Shown here in pieces: positions 47,589 to 60,859 of a stretch of 64,000 nucleotides of DNA. This stretch comes from Aphrophora alni (lineage: Eukaryota; Arthropoda; Insecta; Hemiptera; Aphrophoridae). The position numbers and the translations under genes were made by a program. The notes below the pieces were generated by a model. That model was given only the letters and a program-made list of their open reading frames with translations, had not been told where the DNA came from and did not search any database. The DNA lies in contig OY740776.1 of the NCBI GenBank assembly GCA_963513935.1, positions 10,446,724 through 10,510,723 of the forward strand, given 5' to 3'. Each line of letters starts with the position of its first letter. Position 1 is the first letter of the stretch.

Positions 47589-47770
47589 CTTGTAGTATTC
47601 TTCCCAGTACCATTTTAGGTTCTTAACAATACCCATGTTGACCTTAGGATCATCACCAATCAAGGTTCCTGGTACATCCGAGTACGCTCAATGCCCGTCA
47701 CACTTGGACAGAAGCAGTTCTAAGGTACAGAACCGAGAGTTGTCTCGTTCCTCCAAACACTTGTATCCTA
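47589..47770 (-). pseudogene. Candidate host exon or exon remnant with one in-frame TGA
   Basis: On the minus strand a 182-bp block is bounded by an acceptor-like CTGACCAG (47771-47778) and a strong donor AAG|GTAAGG at 47589/47588. The phase reading GYKCLEERDNSRFC and then AYSDVPG...NLKWYWEEYYK is rich in Cys, Trp and Tyr and looks coding, in a patch richer in G+C than its flanks. It has a single TGA at 47688-47690. It may be a real exon with a sequence error or mutation (a CGA-to-TGA change is common), a pseudo-exon, or two exons with a junction near the stop. I do not recognise the protein. The opposite-strand frame at 47635-47856 would be its shadow. Confidence 0.4.
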
Positions 47771-47879
47771 CTGGTCAGTTTTCAGTAAAAAGGCCAACTT
47801 CCCACCGTAAGTCCTGCCTGAACTGTCTGATAGACAGTTTACTTCATTTACCTTGAACATTACTAAGTTACTGCTACAC

Positions 47880-48960
47880 AATTCCACCTCTTTCATTTTC
47901 TGTATCGACCCATGGTTGACAACATAATTTACTTCAACTAGAACTTTTTTCTAAACTTCTGATAATCCTCCTTTCATTTGTATTTAGTCTCTCATTTTAT
48001 ACTTCAAATAATCCAAAAGTTATTTTAACTCACTCGGAATTGGCAACTACAATATGTGATCTATAAAACACATATCCTGATATCTCAGATTGTCTGTCTC
48101 CTAAAATTTCAGTAAATCCCTCAAAGACAAGACTTATTAGGGATGGAGAAATAGATACAATTAATTTTTTTTTCTGTATTGCAGAGTACACTTACAGTAA
48201 AAATTATCATACGATATAAATCTTACTGAAATCCGACTAAACTGCTGTTGGATAAAGTATTAACTAAGTTTTAATTTTAATCATATTTTGTTATTTTATG
48301 AATGGTTTATTTTTATTTTTTACAGCTAAAACCACATCTGAGAATGACTAAATGCAGATTTTAAAGTTGCACACAATAACCTAAGCTATGGTACATGAAA
48401 GGCTCTGAAAGTGAGAATATGTTAACAAAAATTCCAACCGACTTGATCACACTTTTCCAGATTTCAATAAAATAAGAGGAAATAGGACAATAATTCTGAT
48501 CGCTATTCTTTATACGTCCTTAAGTATTAATGAATTTGAGCTAACACTCAAGGGAGTGTTCTGGGGGGGGCTGTTTGGTGCTCATGGCGACAAATCACAA
48601 TTTTACCATAGGAGTGAATAACAAGTGTCCTTTAAATCACATTTTGGTTGTACAACAATCTCTATTCATTGACGGAAAATGTGTAAAAAAAACTTTTAAC
48701 GTCACAAAGAAATATTGATGAACAAAACAAAAATAATCAGAAACATATATTTTGTTTTTTGTAAGACATCAATGAAACATTTGAATGTCTAGTCGTATCT
48801 CAACTGCAATGAGCAGATTGTACTTGATACCTTAAAGACAGATGTGAACAAAATAATAAAAAGGTGAGATGAAGACAATGGGTTTACGCCAGAGCAAATC
48901 AGAAGCGATATAAGGCCTTATATTTTCCTCCCCCTTGTTCCATAAAGACGAAATTTTTCG
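47880..48960. other. Gene-free interval
   Basis: AT-rich. No supported feature. Confidence 0.4.
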
Positions 48961-48984
48961 GTCATCATCGCCAATAAAAAGGGG

Positions 48985-49110
48985 GTGACAGCAACATAAA
49001 ATAAAGACCCCTTAGGCCTGGAATACTCTAATTGCATCAGGATCGGAAAAGAACAAAAAATAATCAAGAGAGATCAAATAGAAACGAAGAAAAAAAGGAT
49101 CTTACGCAAG
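48985..49110. repeat. Dispersed repeat, partner at 27035-27140
   Basis: Shares ATAAAGAC, GAATACTCTAAT, TCGGAAAAGAACAA-like and TCAAGAGAGA words with 27050-27130. Confidence 0.5.
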
Positions 49111-49189
49111 ACTACAGGATAAAAATGTTTACATACAATTTGGGTCCCATGATTGACTTTTGTTTTTCTAAGTGGTTAACTCGACAAAA

Positions 49190-49612
49190 CAACATTCTGG
49201 AGTGGACATCTTTCCACTGGGCATATCCCTCCCCAGGTGATTACTCGGTTAAAACTCTACTCCAAATCCATCCGTCAATGATACCTTCTAAGGCACAGGA
49301 ATAGTTCAAAAAGACATTCCCTTCATCAACAACATTCTGGAGTGGACATCTTTCCACTGGGCATATCCCTCCCCAGGTGATTACTCGGTTAAAACTCTAC
49401 TCCAAATCCATCCGTCAATGATACCTTCTAAGGCACAGGAATAGTTCAAAAAGACATTCCCTTCATCAACAACATTCTGGAGTAGACATCTTTCCACTGG
49501 GCATATCCCTCCCCAGGTGATTACTCGGTTAAAACTCTACTCCAAATCCATCCGTCCATGATACCTTCTAAGGCACAGGAATAGTTCAAAAAGGCATTCC
49601 CTTCATCAATCA
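49190..49612. repeat. 140-bp direct triplicate
   Basis: AACATTCTGG occurs at 49191, 49331 and 49471. Three 140-bp copies are nearly identical, differing at only a few bases (for example GTGGACATC versus GTAGACATC). The high identity implies a recent expansion. The frame at 49032-49304 overlaps the first copy and stops in it, so it is probably not a gene. Confidence 0.95.
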
Positions 49613-49738
49613 AAACAGCCATTAAGAGTTACACAATATCAGTGCAGCAATGACAGACTGCCAAGTTTATTGTGCAATGTAGCACAACTTTTTACTTTGA
49701 TATAATTTTTGCTGATTTATCGATCAAGGATCTACACC

Positions 49739-50860
49739 ATGGAAAGAATAAAAGGTTTTTCTTTACCTCACTTTCCTATCCCTCTTTCTCGTATGTTTGG
49801 AAGATCTACAAGCTTTCGTTACACTTCAACAAACATCTAGCTATATCTTGCTTACCGGTACTTATATGGCTAACAGAAAGTGTGACTAAGAATGCAATCT
49901 TAACAAAAAATAAAAATATAAAACCCCTACCCACCAACATGAACACTTGCTCCATGAAATTCAAGACGCTTGATTTCGTTTTATTTTTCTCCCTTTAGGT
50001 CTACGGTTGCTAAGACAACCCCTTTTATTCTTTTCCTTCCCTCACCCTCTCTATTTGACATGTCTTTGTTTCTGTACAACAATACTTTTGAAAGTTTATA
50101 ACAATATTCACTTTAATGTTTTTTTTTTGTGAATCTTTAAACACTACAAAACATTTGTAGACTAATCTTTTTTATTTCAAAATGTCAAGATTTAATACTG
50201 TACAACTATATAGAGTGAGCAGAAATTACACGATCACTGAACGTTTTTTTTTATTGAGTTTTCTTTATAGCTCTATAAAAACAAAACTTTGAAAATTTTA
50301 TTTTGGATAAACATTTTAATTTTTAGTACAATAACATTTCAACGTCCTTCCTATGTAAATGTTGAAAATTATTAACGTAATTAAAGGTGTTCTAACCCAA
50401 AACAGTGCAAGTTCGAATTTTAAACGCAAGCTCTGCAAATGCATTGTCGAAAAAAATTTAACAAACAAATTATTGAGATTTATTTGACCTGTAAGAGTTA
50501 CAATATTCAGTTTTAATCTGGAAGGTGTATTAATATTTAGGAATAATTAACATTGTAAGAATAAAATTATCAGTGTCAATTGTAATATTTAGGCTTTATT
50601 TTACGAGAAAGATGATAGTATCACTTACATGTTTAGATAGTTAAAATATTAATCAGCCCTTTGGCGATTTCTTGACAATAGGGTATATTTAATCATACTG
50701 AACTGTAGTTTTCTGTAAGTAATAGATGCTCATGGATGCAATACTCACCGTTTCAGCAATTCATAAATCTCTATAAATATGGTCGACTTTTAAAAACCAA
50801 AGGTGCAATGGTACATCGTAAAAAAAAAAATAATAACATGTTAGTTAAAATTATTGTCTG
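49739..50860. repeat. Dispersed repeat R2, copy b
   Basis: Second copy of the 44569-45660 repeat in the same orientation. The frame at 49672-49998 lies inside it and is not conserved in the first copy. Confidence 0.75.
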
Positions 50861-50869
50861 CATTATTTC

Positions 50870-53150
50870 ACAAATGCAAATACAGGAATCTGTTTTAGAT
50901 TAGATCCACAGAATTTCATTTTTTTCCTTTATTCGTTAATATCTTTAACTATTATACTATATGATAACATATGTCCTGGTCACTGGAAGCTGTAAAATAC
51001 AAATAATTTTCTAATGTTTATTCAAACTAATATTCTCGAAGTTTAGATTTTTCATTCAGATGTTCATCAACATGTAGAGAGGGAAGGGTGGAACTATATA
51101 TTTTACTATTAATATATTTAAATTTATATGAAGGTTATTTTTGATGGTTTTTTTATTTATTTGCAAAATAAGGTGACATTTATATTGTGAATAGAGGGAC
51201 AGGTATTGGTTTGAGCTTTCTGATTTAGAATTTTTATGGTTTTAAATATGTTCTTCTTTAAATTTGTGTTTATCATTAACATTTGTTTAATTTTACATCA
51301 ATTCAGTGGTATGTAAGCTTGATGTAACAAAGTTTTAAACTAGATAGTTAAGCAGAAAAATCCTTTGGTTATTTTCAAAACGAGGATTGATTTATAAATT
51401 TTAAACAGTTTTTAGGTATATCATCATTCACTTGTAGGATTTAATGACTTCAAATAATACAAAAATAAAGTTATTAAAGGTAATAAATTGTGAAAAACAA
51501 AAACTAATGTGAAATCATTATTACAGCATCATTTACAAATTGACATAATTCGAAACAAAACTAAACATTAGCTAACTTTTATTACTCTTTGAATATTATT
51601 TAATATTTTATTATTAAATTTCAAAATGATGTACGAATTTCAAACACCCTACAATAACTTAACTTATGTAGTTATAGAAATCAACAACCATTGATGTCTG
51701 AACGAAATCGTTAGACCTTATTCTTGAAAATTAAATTTGTTTTTTATATACCTACAAATTTCGAATTACGTCAATTACCGTGTACTTACATAATTAGAGA
51801 CATCTATTTTTTTTTTTTTTTTATTTGAAAACGGTTTCTGTAAAATCACTGCATATAAAGCCGAAAACAAAGAGTCAAAGATTTTCCAGGAATAAATCCA
51901 GGAAAGGTCAACGTCGATATTTCCAATTCATATTACTGTCTCTCTTTATATATATAGAGAGAGAAAGTATAAAATAATATTTCAGTCTGGACAAACTGAA
52001 ACTTATACAATACATTCAAGTGGGTTTTCTTTCTCTCACATTTCCACTTGATGAAAGTTAATATTAGAATTACACTTTATGGAACGTAACGACAGAGGAC
52101 AGATAAGGCTGCAGAGATAAACATTTTAATTAAAACCTAGGCTTGCAGAGAAAGGTTTTCTATTCATTATTTGTGAAATGTGATAAACCTACTTTCTTAA
52201 AACTTTAATTTAAACACGTTAAGTGAGGGGGTAGACTACAACTTAACAATTCTGGAACTGTGTAAGTTCATTTAGATATTAATAATAACAATCGCAATTT
52301 TTTTTTAATAACTCACCATCAACTTTATACCAAATGTTACACAAGTTAAAACAATTTCATTAAAATTGTGTGCAGTTGTTTTGAAAATAATGTCAATGGG
52401 CGATAAAAGCATTTGATAACTTTAAGATAAACAAAATTGTGTCACGATAAAGTGATTTAAAGTTTAACAATTGTAAGTAGAGATCGGAGGGATTGATGTT
52501 GAACTAAACATTCTTTACCTGATAAACAAACCCTTTATGTCACATCTTATATGTTATTGACAATTTTTTTAATAATACAATTAGCCATATCTTCCTCGAT
52601 ACTCCAGGTATATAAAATATAATTTACCCTTAACTGGAGAAATTTCTAGGTTTTATATGAAAGATTTTACGTACAAATCTAGTAAATTACGCGCTAAGCT
52701 ACGCAGATATTTCCAGGTTCAAGGGTAATGAAGCAACTGATGGGGTTCGTAAGTAGCCTACCGAGCATGAAGCTGAAGAGGTCTTTCTATTTACGACAGT
52801 ATAATGCAGTCTTACAATCAGAGATTTACAAAATCTTGTAACGCACAACACTAAATGAATGGATCACTAAATGCAAATTGAGTAGTAGGCACATCAACTA
52901 GATTTCAAAACGTATAAATTGGTATAATCTTGTACTCAACATGGTAGCTGGAAAAGCTTTGGTGAGATTTTGTTGGTCATTCTGAAGTAGAAGGAGTCAA
53001 GAAAGCCGAGTTGGCAAAATCGGTGTATTATACTATAAGAGGAAGCAGATTATATCAGAGGCTAAATCCAGGAAACTATTTTAAGTCTGAGTACAATGAT
53101 AGATGAAAACGAGGAGAGATTTCAGGCAAACTAGAAGACTAATGAGAGGG
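50870..53150. other. AT-rich interval without genes
   Basis: No supported feature. A frame at 53160-53351 just beyond it is unrecognised. Confidence 0.45.
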
Positions 53151-53567
53151 TTGATGTGAATGAAGGAAAGGCGCTCATCAGATTGGAGAGGGTATCAACC
53201 ATATACCTTGAGTCGTATACATCTCATCGTAATAGCAAAGAGAAATCATCTGTTTGGTGAGGATATAGAATGGGTTGAGACATCAATTTATATTTTCTTG
53301 TATGATTGTTTCGGCTGTGAAAACATCTTTAGCTGTGGAACTGCCATATAAATATGAGAATCTTCATCACGAACAGCGGGTGGTCTTTGATATTTAAGCA
53401 AAATAGAGCTGTGGTTGAATCTTCATAATTTAGTGAAATTGTTATTGCATTAAGTAGTGCAAATTTAGAGAAACTGTGCCTTTTTAATAGCACTTTAAAC
53501 AGTTCCTTTTTATCTACAGCTAATCAACTGAAATTTTTTTTGAAGATGACGAAATAGTATATTTCAT

Positions 53568-54035
53568 CACTAGGACCAAAAGTGAAGCTTTTCGATACAA
53601 GCTCAAGTTTAATGGCCAAGCGAAGCCGAGGCCAGAAAAGGAGCGAGGATCCAAAAGCTTTTTTTGATCCTAGTGATGAATATACTTTCCGTTATACTGC
53701 AACAATTTCACAAACACTAAAATGTTATAACCTATTTACTTTCAAAAGTTTGGATAAATTACACACGTTTCCAGCTATTACAGCTGTTTAGTTTGTGTTA
53801 GTGGGTACTTATTTATAAAATCGATGGTAACAGCTGTTTTATCTGTTATTTACAATCGAGAGTATCGGTTGTTTTTATAGATTCTTTACAATAGTTAATT
53901 AATTCGATAAGCGAAGTAACAGCTGACGACTTCGACCTCAACTGATGTTTTTAGGTTCTAGGACCTAAAAAGAACAACTTTAGCATCTCAATTCATGTAT
54001 TAAAAACAGCTGTTTTTGAAGCAGTATGACGAAAA
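53568..54035 (+). repeat. Dispersed repeat with a degenerate short frame, copy b
   Basis: Partner of 26505-26935. Its frame (53582-53791, 69 codons) has a basic start (AKRSRGQKRS) and then shares FFDPSDE, a Lys-Cys-Tyr-Asn word and FKSLDKLH with the first copy. The 3' half carries the same CAGCTG-rich region. Confidence 0.5.
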
Positions 54036-54570
54036 ACTCTTTTTTAAAAATTAAAACGAGAAACAACAACAATTTATAAATCACAATATTTTATATCTAT
54101 TAAGGAAAAAATATATAACCATATATCAGGGTGTCTTGACTTAAAGATGTAACCACCCCAAAGACTATTAATGTTTTCGTTCTTGCTAGAGTGACAAGAT
54201 AGAAGCAAACAACTTTAAAGCTAATCTATCAAAGTCACTTTCTCTCTCGCACAATCCTCTATCACTGTTTTTTTTTCAACGCATCTGTGATTTGAGCCGT
54301 TTCAGAGAAAATAAGGGAACAGTAAATATTGGTAATTTTAATATGAGTTTGTTTACAGTCTTTATATTTGTGTGAGCAATAACATATTTTTTTATTTAAA
54401 TTATCTTTTCTATTCATTATTCTTTAAATACTAATTTGTAAACAAGAGATGCAAAAAATATATCTAGATATTTTAAACTTCTAGTAAGATTGTATCAAGC
54501 ATAAGTTTGTAGAACAACAAAATTATTTCCATTTACTTACATCCATTATGTAACTTTGTTTATATTTTGC

Positions 54571-54610
54571 TTAGACATTTCAGACACTAATTGCCATCAT
54601 CAGAGACCTT
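54571..54610 (-). ncRNA. Hammerhead-like motif, family 5 (decayed)
   Basis: Minus strand: perfect core CUGAUGA, extra U, GGCA/UGUC as a possible stem II around AUUAG, GAAA and UGUC. Stem I does not pair, so this is a weak call based on the core and spacing only. Confidence 0.25.
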
Positions 54611-55297
54611 GCTCATGAAGGGTCGTTATTATATTAAGTTAATATTCAAAGACATGTATAAACATAAAACCATTAGTCGCGATATAACACTTGCAATAAT
54701 TGTACATTGAATGTAAATAAAAATATAATTTTTATAATGTGAATTTTTAATTTGTGTTCAAATTAACACTTATCTTTATTACCTGCTTATCATTGAATGT
54801 TTTCAATATTTTGACGTTGCCTCGATTGTTTTACTTTCTGCATTAAAAGAAATTCAGAGGCACGGAGAAATCAGCATTACAATATTAAAAGATTTAAAAA
54901 AATTAGTAGGTAAGGGTTTTTTTATTAATGAAAAATATTCTTCAAATTTATTTTAGTTTTTGCTTTGTATTACTTTTTATTTTGTATTGTTGAAAATAAA
55001 TTCAGGTATCAATCAGGAATTCAAACACCATCAGGAATAATTTCAGTAAACTGTTTAAAACACTATTTTTAAAACTTTATACCACACGATATTTTTTTCA
55101 AATTCATGTATCCAAGAGATTGTTAAAATAAATTGAGAGAATGTGGATTAAAAACAATAATTCTCTAGACTAATTGTAAAAAAGACTAATTATGTGTACT
55201 GCTTTGAAAAACTCAATTGGACAAAATAGCGTCGTCCCCATAAGTTGATGAAAAATGTATAGTTGCTTATTTGATATTGTTAATGCTCTTTATTATA

Positions 55298-56184
55298 CCG
55301 GGTGTTTCAAAATGAATAGCGGGGTTTTAACGCTTTATAACTTTTATTACATTAAACGTACAGCTATAAATGACACATCAAATGAAAAAGCAACTCAAAG
55401 AGTTTTACAGTAAAGCCTACAAGTGTTCAATGTGAGCACCATTCGTCACACGGCACACGTCAAGACGTTATGAGAGTTCTTCCCAAACTTTGTTAGTGTT
55501 TCTTGAGTAATTGTTGTAACAGCTGCTTCAATCCTGGGAAGGTCAGTTGGTAGTGGAGGCACATACACACGATCCTTTATGAATCCCCAAAGGTAAAATT
55601 CGTAAGGCGTCAGATCGGGTGACCGTGGAGGCCATGCGAAACAAACTCTGTCATTGGGCCCTTTGCGGCCAATCCAGCGGTCGAGTACAGTAACGTTCAA
55701 CCAATCGCGTACTTCGTTGTGCCAGTGAGGCGGCGCACAATCTTGCTGGAAAATGAAGTTCTTTTGTTCATCATCTTTCAACTGAGGGAAGAGCCATAGC
55801 TGAAGAATATCAAGATAAGAAGTACCAGTAACAGTTGCTTCGCCAAAAAAGAAAGGCCCATAAACTTTCTGCCGGGATAAAGCACCATCTACGGATGTTA
55901 TTGTCACCTGGAGGATCACAACCGAGCTTAATACGGAACGCACGTTGCACAGTAACTACAGATTCAGTCCTTGCAAACTGTAAAAAACAAAAAGCTTTCT
56001 GTTCACTAGTCGCCATCTTTGCCACTAGCGCTTTCTAACGAATGGCGGCGAAAACATTGCGTGGTGCCAACAAACAAAACTGTTTGAGTTGCTGTTTCAT
56101 TTGATGTATCATTTATAGCCGTAATTGTAGAGTAATAAAAATTATAAGGCGTTAAAACCCCGCTATTCATTTTGAAACACCCGG
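55298..56184 (-). mobile_element. Tc1/mariner-superfamily (DD41D-type) element, internally deleted
   Basis: An 887-bp element with terminal inverted repeats of about 110 bp (CCGGGTGTTTCAAAATGAAT at both ends), flanked by TA at 55296-55297 and 56185-56186. It contains a broken transposase on the minus strand. The same flanks occur uninterrupted at 45640-45790, which confirms the insertion and the TA duplication. It is non-autonomous but should still be mobilisable if an intact relative exists. Confidence 0.93.
55446..56025 (-). pseudogene. Deleted mariner-type transposase
   Basis: The N-terminal helix-turn-helix part (56025 to about 55890: FCFLQFARTESV, VQRAFRIKLG, IRRW) is joined out of frame near 55885 to the C-terminal catalytic part. 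That part (to 55446) begins at QKVYGPFFFGEATVTG. It keeps the second catalytic Asp in FQQDCAPPHWHNEV and the third in WPPRSPDLTPYEFYLWG, with 41 residues between them. The linker, the second DNA-binding helix set and the first catalytic Asp are missing, so an intact protein would be much longer. The family is cut-and-paste transposases acting in the nucleus at TA targets. This copy cannot be catalytic. Confidence 0.9.
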
Positions 56185-56189
56185 TATAT

Positions 56190-57470
56190 TCAAAGTCAAA
56201 CTTGAAAAAATAATAATAGAAGTACCTAGTAGAGAAGTTAAGACCCTCTTGGGGTGGTTAATGAAACTACGGGGTAGGATCAAGGCCAGTTAAGGTCGAC
56301 AGGCCAACACGAGCAAAGCGAGTGGGTATTTTTTAATATATAAACATCAATTGTGAGCTAACCTACGACAAGTACGTACTGATTACTTTCTTGGTATCAC
56401 CACTTGATATAAAAGTGTAATTTAACATTTCCTACAACGCCCAAGAAATCAACTTTTGGATATTACATTTAAAACACCTTCTTGGATCGACTTGTTTTAA
56501 AATATCAACATTACCTAATCATATTTATTATGTACATGAGAGAATCCTTGGGGAGCGGATAGCTTAATTGGCAGAACTTGCTTGTCTCTCCCTAATTCCA
56601 ATTGGTGAACCATCAAAAGTAACACAGGTAACAGGCCCGTCGATGTTTGCATTTTCCTTCGTATTACCTTCTCCCTTGTCTTCATTATACTAAAGACGTA
56701 AAATAAAGAGATGAACCGCCCATTTGCGTAATTCTCTAAACACTGCAACACACAATGCTACTGTATTTCTACCTCTTACATGAGCACCCAACAGATGCTC
56801 TAATCCACACACACACATATCAAAAAGATTACCCAATCGTAAATTACAATGAACCACAAGATGTACACGTATTTAGCGATTGCAATAAACGTTATGTACA
56901 TTAGGTTTATTATCTGCAACTTGAATATCAAAGATAAATTGGTTGTGTAATATCATTGATAAATTAATATTCACAAGGCATTGTAGAAAGGGTGTAGCGT
57001 GACAATGCCTAACTGTAAGGGGTTTGTTAATGTTTAATGGATTTTCTCTAGATTTAATTATATCTCTTGCAATGAATGACGGTTTGTACTAGAGAGTGCC
57101 TCCCCCCCACAGTAACTATAGTAACTGCTTTCGTAGGGGGGGATTTACCAAAATATATAACGTGCTTCAATTAGTCATATATTTATAAAACTTGTACGAT
57201 AGGTTTAAGTTGAATATTTTCACGAACTTAAATTATTTTAGTTACTTTGTGGAATGTTGTATTTAAATAAGCTTTAGGTTTGTTGTTTTGTAGGCTCTAT
57301 GCGTAACGTCTGTCACATGCTTGACGCATAGATCTGTTTCTTTTTAACACCTTTTTATTAACTCGCTTTGGCGAATTCACACACAAATTTTATGATCGAT
57401 TTAAAACTAGCTTTCTGATGGTCAAGAGACTTGAAATTTTTAACATATCTCAGAACTGGATAACAACGTA
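56190..57470. other. Gene-free interval
   Basis: The first 100 bp is the right half of the repeat interrupted by the mariner-like element. A box A-like TAGCTTAATTGG at 56560-56571 has no box B partner. Confidence 0.4.
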
Positions 57471-57474
57471 TATT

Positions 57475-57477
<3 letters not shown>

Positions 57478-57511
<34 letters not shown>
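57478..57511. repeat. (TA)n microsatellite
   Basis: Uninterrupted TA dinucleotides. Confidence 0.9.
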
Positions 57512-57514
<3 letters not shown>

Positions 57515-57649
57515 AGTAATATTATTGTAATCGAGTTTAAACTTACCTCGTCACGGTGTAGACTTGAAATTTTGAACATACTTCTCAACTGGATGACAAC
57601 GCAATAATATTGGGCAATAATACAAGGTAAACAAAACATTATAATCTCC

Positions 57650-58149
<500 letters not shown>

Positions 58150-58152
<3 letters not shown>

Positions 58153-59450
58153 AATAAAAATGTATCTCATTTAAAATTAATTTTAACATGATTTTAAAAG
58201 GGGCTAAAAGTATAAAATAATTTTTCCTTAAGAAATTTATATTCATAATCCCAAATACAAAATTTCCTTGGTGTAAAATTTAATGCTTGTATTTTTTTAA
58301 AAAATCGGGGCTCATGTAATAGATTATTTATGAATGTATATTCACCAATCTTGATATGCAATTGATTTGAACTATGATTTGATTTTTCACTACTAGAATA
58401 ACTACCTATAATCTTTACTGTGGCATCCATGCAACAATCATCTATTTATATTGCTCACTTTTTTTATTTTATTTTGTAAGCATTTTGATTTCTTTTAAAA
58501 TTCACCAACACCAAGTTTAAGGACAATTAATTAGTATATGGGATTATGAATATTCATTTTTAAAGGAGAAATTATTTCATATTTTTTAGTCTTCTTTTAA
58601 AACGTGTAAAAAAATTATTTAAACATTTATATATAAGTGAATTAGCCATTAATACAGGAGAAAATATGTTGACGTTACAGATTTTCAACTTGAATAAATG
58701 TCTTATAAATTATGAAAGTAATTCTAATTGTTATTGTTATATACGACTTAACCCCTTGGGTGGTATTTTGTATATTTGTTTTATTTAAAGCTTGCTTATT
58801 TGTATTGTAATTTTTGTATTCGGCCCGAAACTGACACTTACAACCACAACAATATTTTTCATATTTCCAAACAAAAACGATTATAGATATGCAATCAGAA
58901 GTTACTAAGTATGCAGTCAAATTTGGCAGCGGTTAATAGAAAGGAACGGCACTTGGAGTTTTATAATACAATACCAAGAAGCTATAAAGTGGTCGAGGAA
59001 GGATCTGATGTTGTAAAGTTTCTTAAGACAACGTTTTGTGTTGTAATACTTGACTAAATAAAAAATGTCACTAAAAAGTATCAGAGAGCAAACGTGTATA
59101 TACAGCAATTGTAAAATTGTGAAACGGATATTTAAAAACTGACATTGACTCAAAGAACATGGAATTCACTTAAAAGAGAAGTGCGTTCATTAATGGCACT
59201 TGACTTCAAACTTATAAACAAAGCAAGTCTTAAGTGTTGCTAATAACGGAACTTTTTGCACTTTGCAACAATCACCACAGGCTTTGTTGGAAAACAAACC
59301 TAATTTTGAGCACCACTTTATTTCCATCCCCAAGTGTCGTCATTACCCAGCTCTGCCAGGCTTAAGTAGATAATACCTCTCACAGCTAACTGTGTGTTTA
59401 CAAGTGGGACGCACTTACAACTGAAAAATAAATTGCTCTTCTCATCTACC
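58150..59450. other. AT-rich interval without genes
   Basis: Small minus-strand frames (58194-58430, 58675-58920, 58917-59153) are AT-rich and lack coding signature. Confidence 0.45.
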
Positions 59451-59456
59451 TGAGAG

Positions 59457-60853
59457 GTCCTCGTTATATTTTAGAGGACACTTTACTTACACCTGTGACA
59501 AGAACCACACAAGGTTTCTAAATAGATTCTTACTACTCAAAACACTCCTCTTCATTCACATATGAAACGTTAAACTTGCAAACGATAAGGGTGTGTCATC
59601 CTCGTTATATTTTTGAGAACACCTTACTTATACCTGTGACAAGAACCACACAAGGTTTCTAAATAGATTCTTCTACTCAAAACACTCCTCTTCATTCACA
59701 TATGAAACGTTAAGTTTGGAAACGATAAGGGTATCTCATCTTTGTTATATTTTGGAGGACACCTTACTTACACCTGTGACAAGATCCACATAAGGTTCTA
59801 AATAGGTTCTTACTACTCAAAACACTCCTCTTCATTCATATATGAAACGTTAAACTTGCAAACGATAAGGGTGTGTCATCCTCGTTATATTTTTGAGAAC
59901 ACCTTACTTATACCTGTGACAAGAACCACACAAGGTTTCTAAATAGATTCTTCTACTCAAAACACTCCTCTTCATTCACATATAAAACGTTAAGTTTGGA
60001 AACGATAAGGGTATCTCATCTTTGTTATATTTTGGAGGACACCTTACTTACACCTGTGACAAGATCCACATAAGGTTCTAAATAGGTTCTTACTACTCAA
60101 AACACTCCTCTTCATTCATATATGAAACGTTAAACTTGCAAACGATAAGGGTGTGTCATCCTCGTTATATTTTTGAGAACACCTTACTTATACCTGTGAC
60201 AAGAACCACACAAGGTTTCTAAATAGATTCTTCTACTCAAAACACTCCTCTTCATTCACATATAAAACGTTAAGTTTGGAAACGATAAGGGTATCTCATC
60301 TTTGTTATATTTTGGAGGACACCTTACTTACACCTGTGACAAGATCCACATAAGGTTCTAAATAGGTTCTTACTACTCAAAACACTCCTCTTCATTCATA
60401 TATGAAACGTTAAACTTGCAAACGATAAGGGTGTGTCATCCTCGTTATATTTTTGAGAACACCTTACTTATACCTGTGACAAGAACCACACAAGGTTTCT
60501 AAATAGATTCTTCTACTCAAAACACTCCTCTTCATTCACATATAAAACGTTAAGTTTGGAAACGATAAGGGTATCTCATCTTTGTTATATTTTGGAGGAC
60601 ACCTTACTTACACCTGTGACAAGATCCACATAAGGTTCTAAATAGGTTCTTACTACTCAAAACACTCCTCTTCATTCATATATGAAACGTTAAACTTGCA
60701 AACGATAAGGGTGTGTCATCCTCGTTATATTTTTGAGAACACCTTACTTATACCTGTGACAAGAACCACACAAGGTTTCTAAATAGGTTCTTACTACTCA
60801 GAACACTCCTCTTCATTCACAAGTGAAACGCTAAGCTTGTAGACGATAAGGGT
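59457..60853. repeat. 140-bp satellite in 280-bp dimeric higher-order units, 10 monomers
   Basis: GTTATAT recurs at 59463, 59604, 59744, 59884, 60024, 60164, 60304, 60444, 60584 and 60724. Monomers alternate strictly between type A (CTCGTTATATTTTTGAGAAC) and type B (TTTGTTATATTTTGGAGGAC). A-to-A and B-to-B copies are almost identical, while A and B differ by roughly 10-15% by eye. The edge monomers are more divergent. No frame is conserved. Confidence 0.96.
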
Positions 60854-60859
60854 GATTCA

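Noticed and set aside
56555..56630. Another tRNA-like sequence (TAGCTTAATTGG box A)
   Set aside because: No box B and no paired arms are visible, so it is not reported as a feature.
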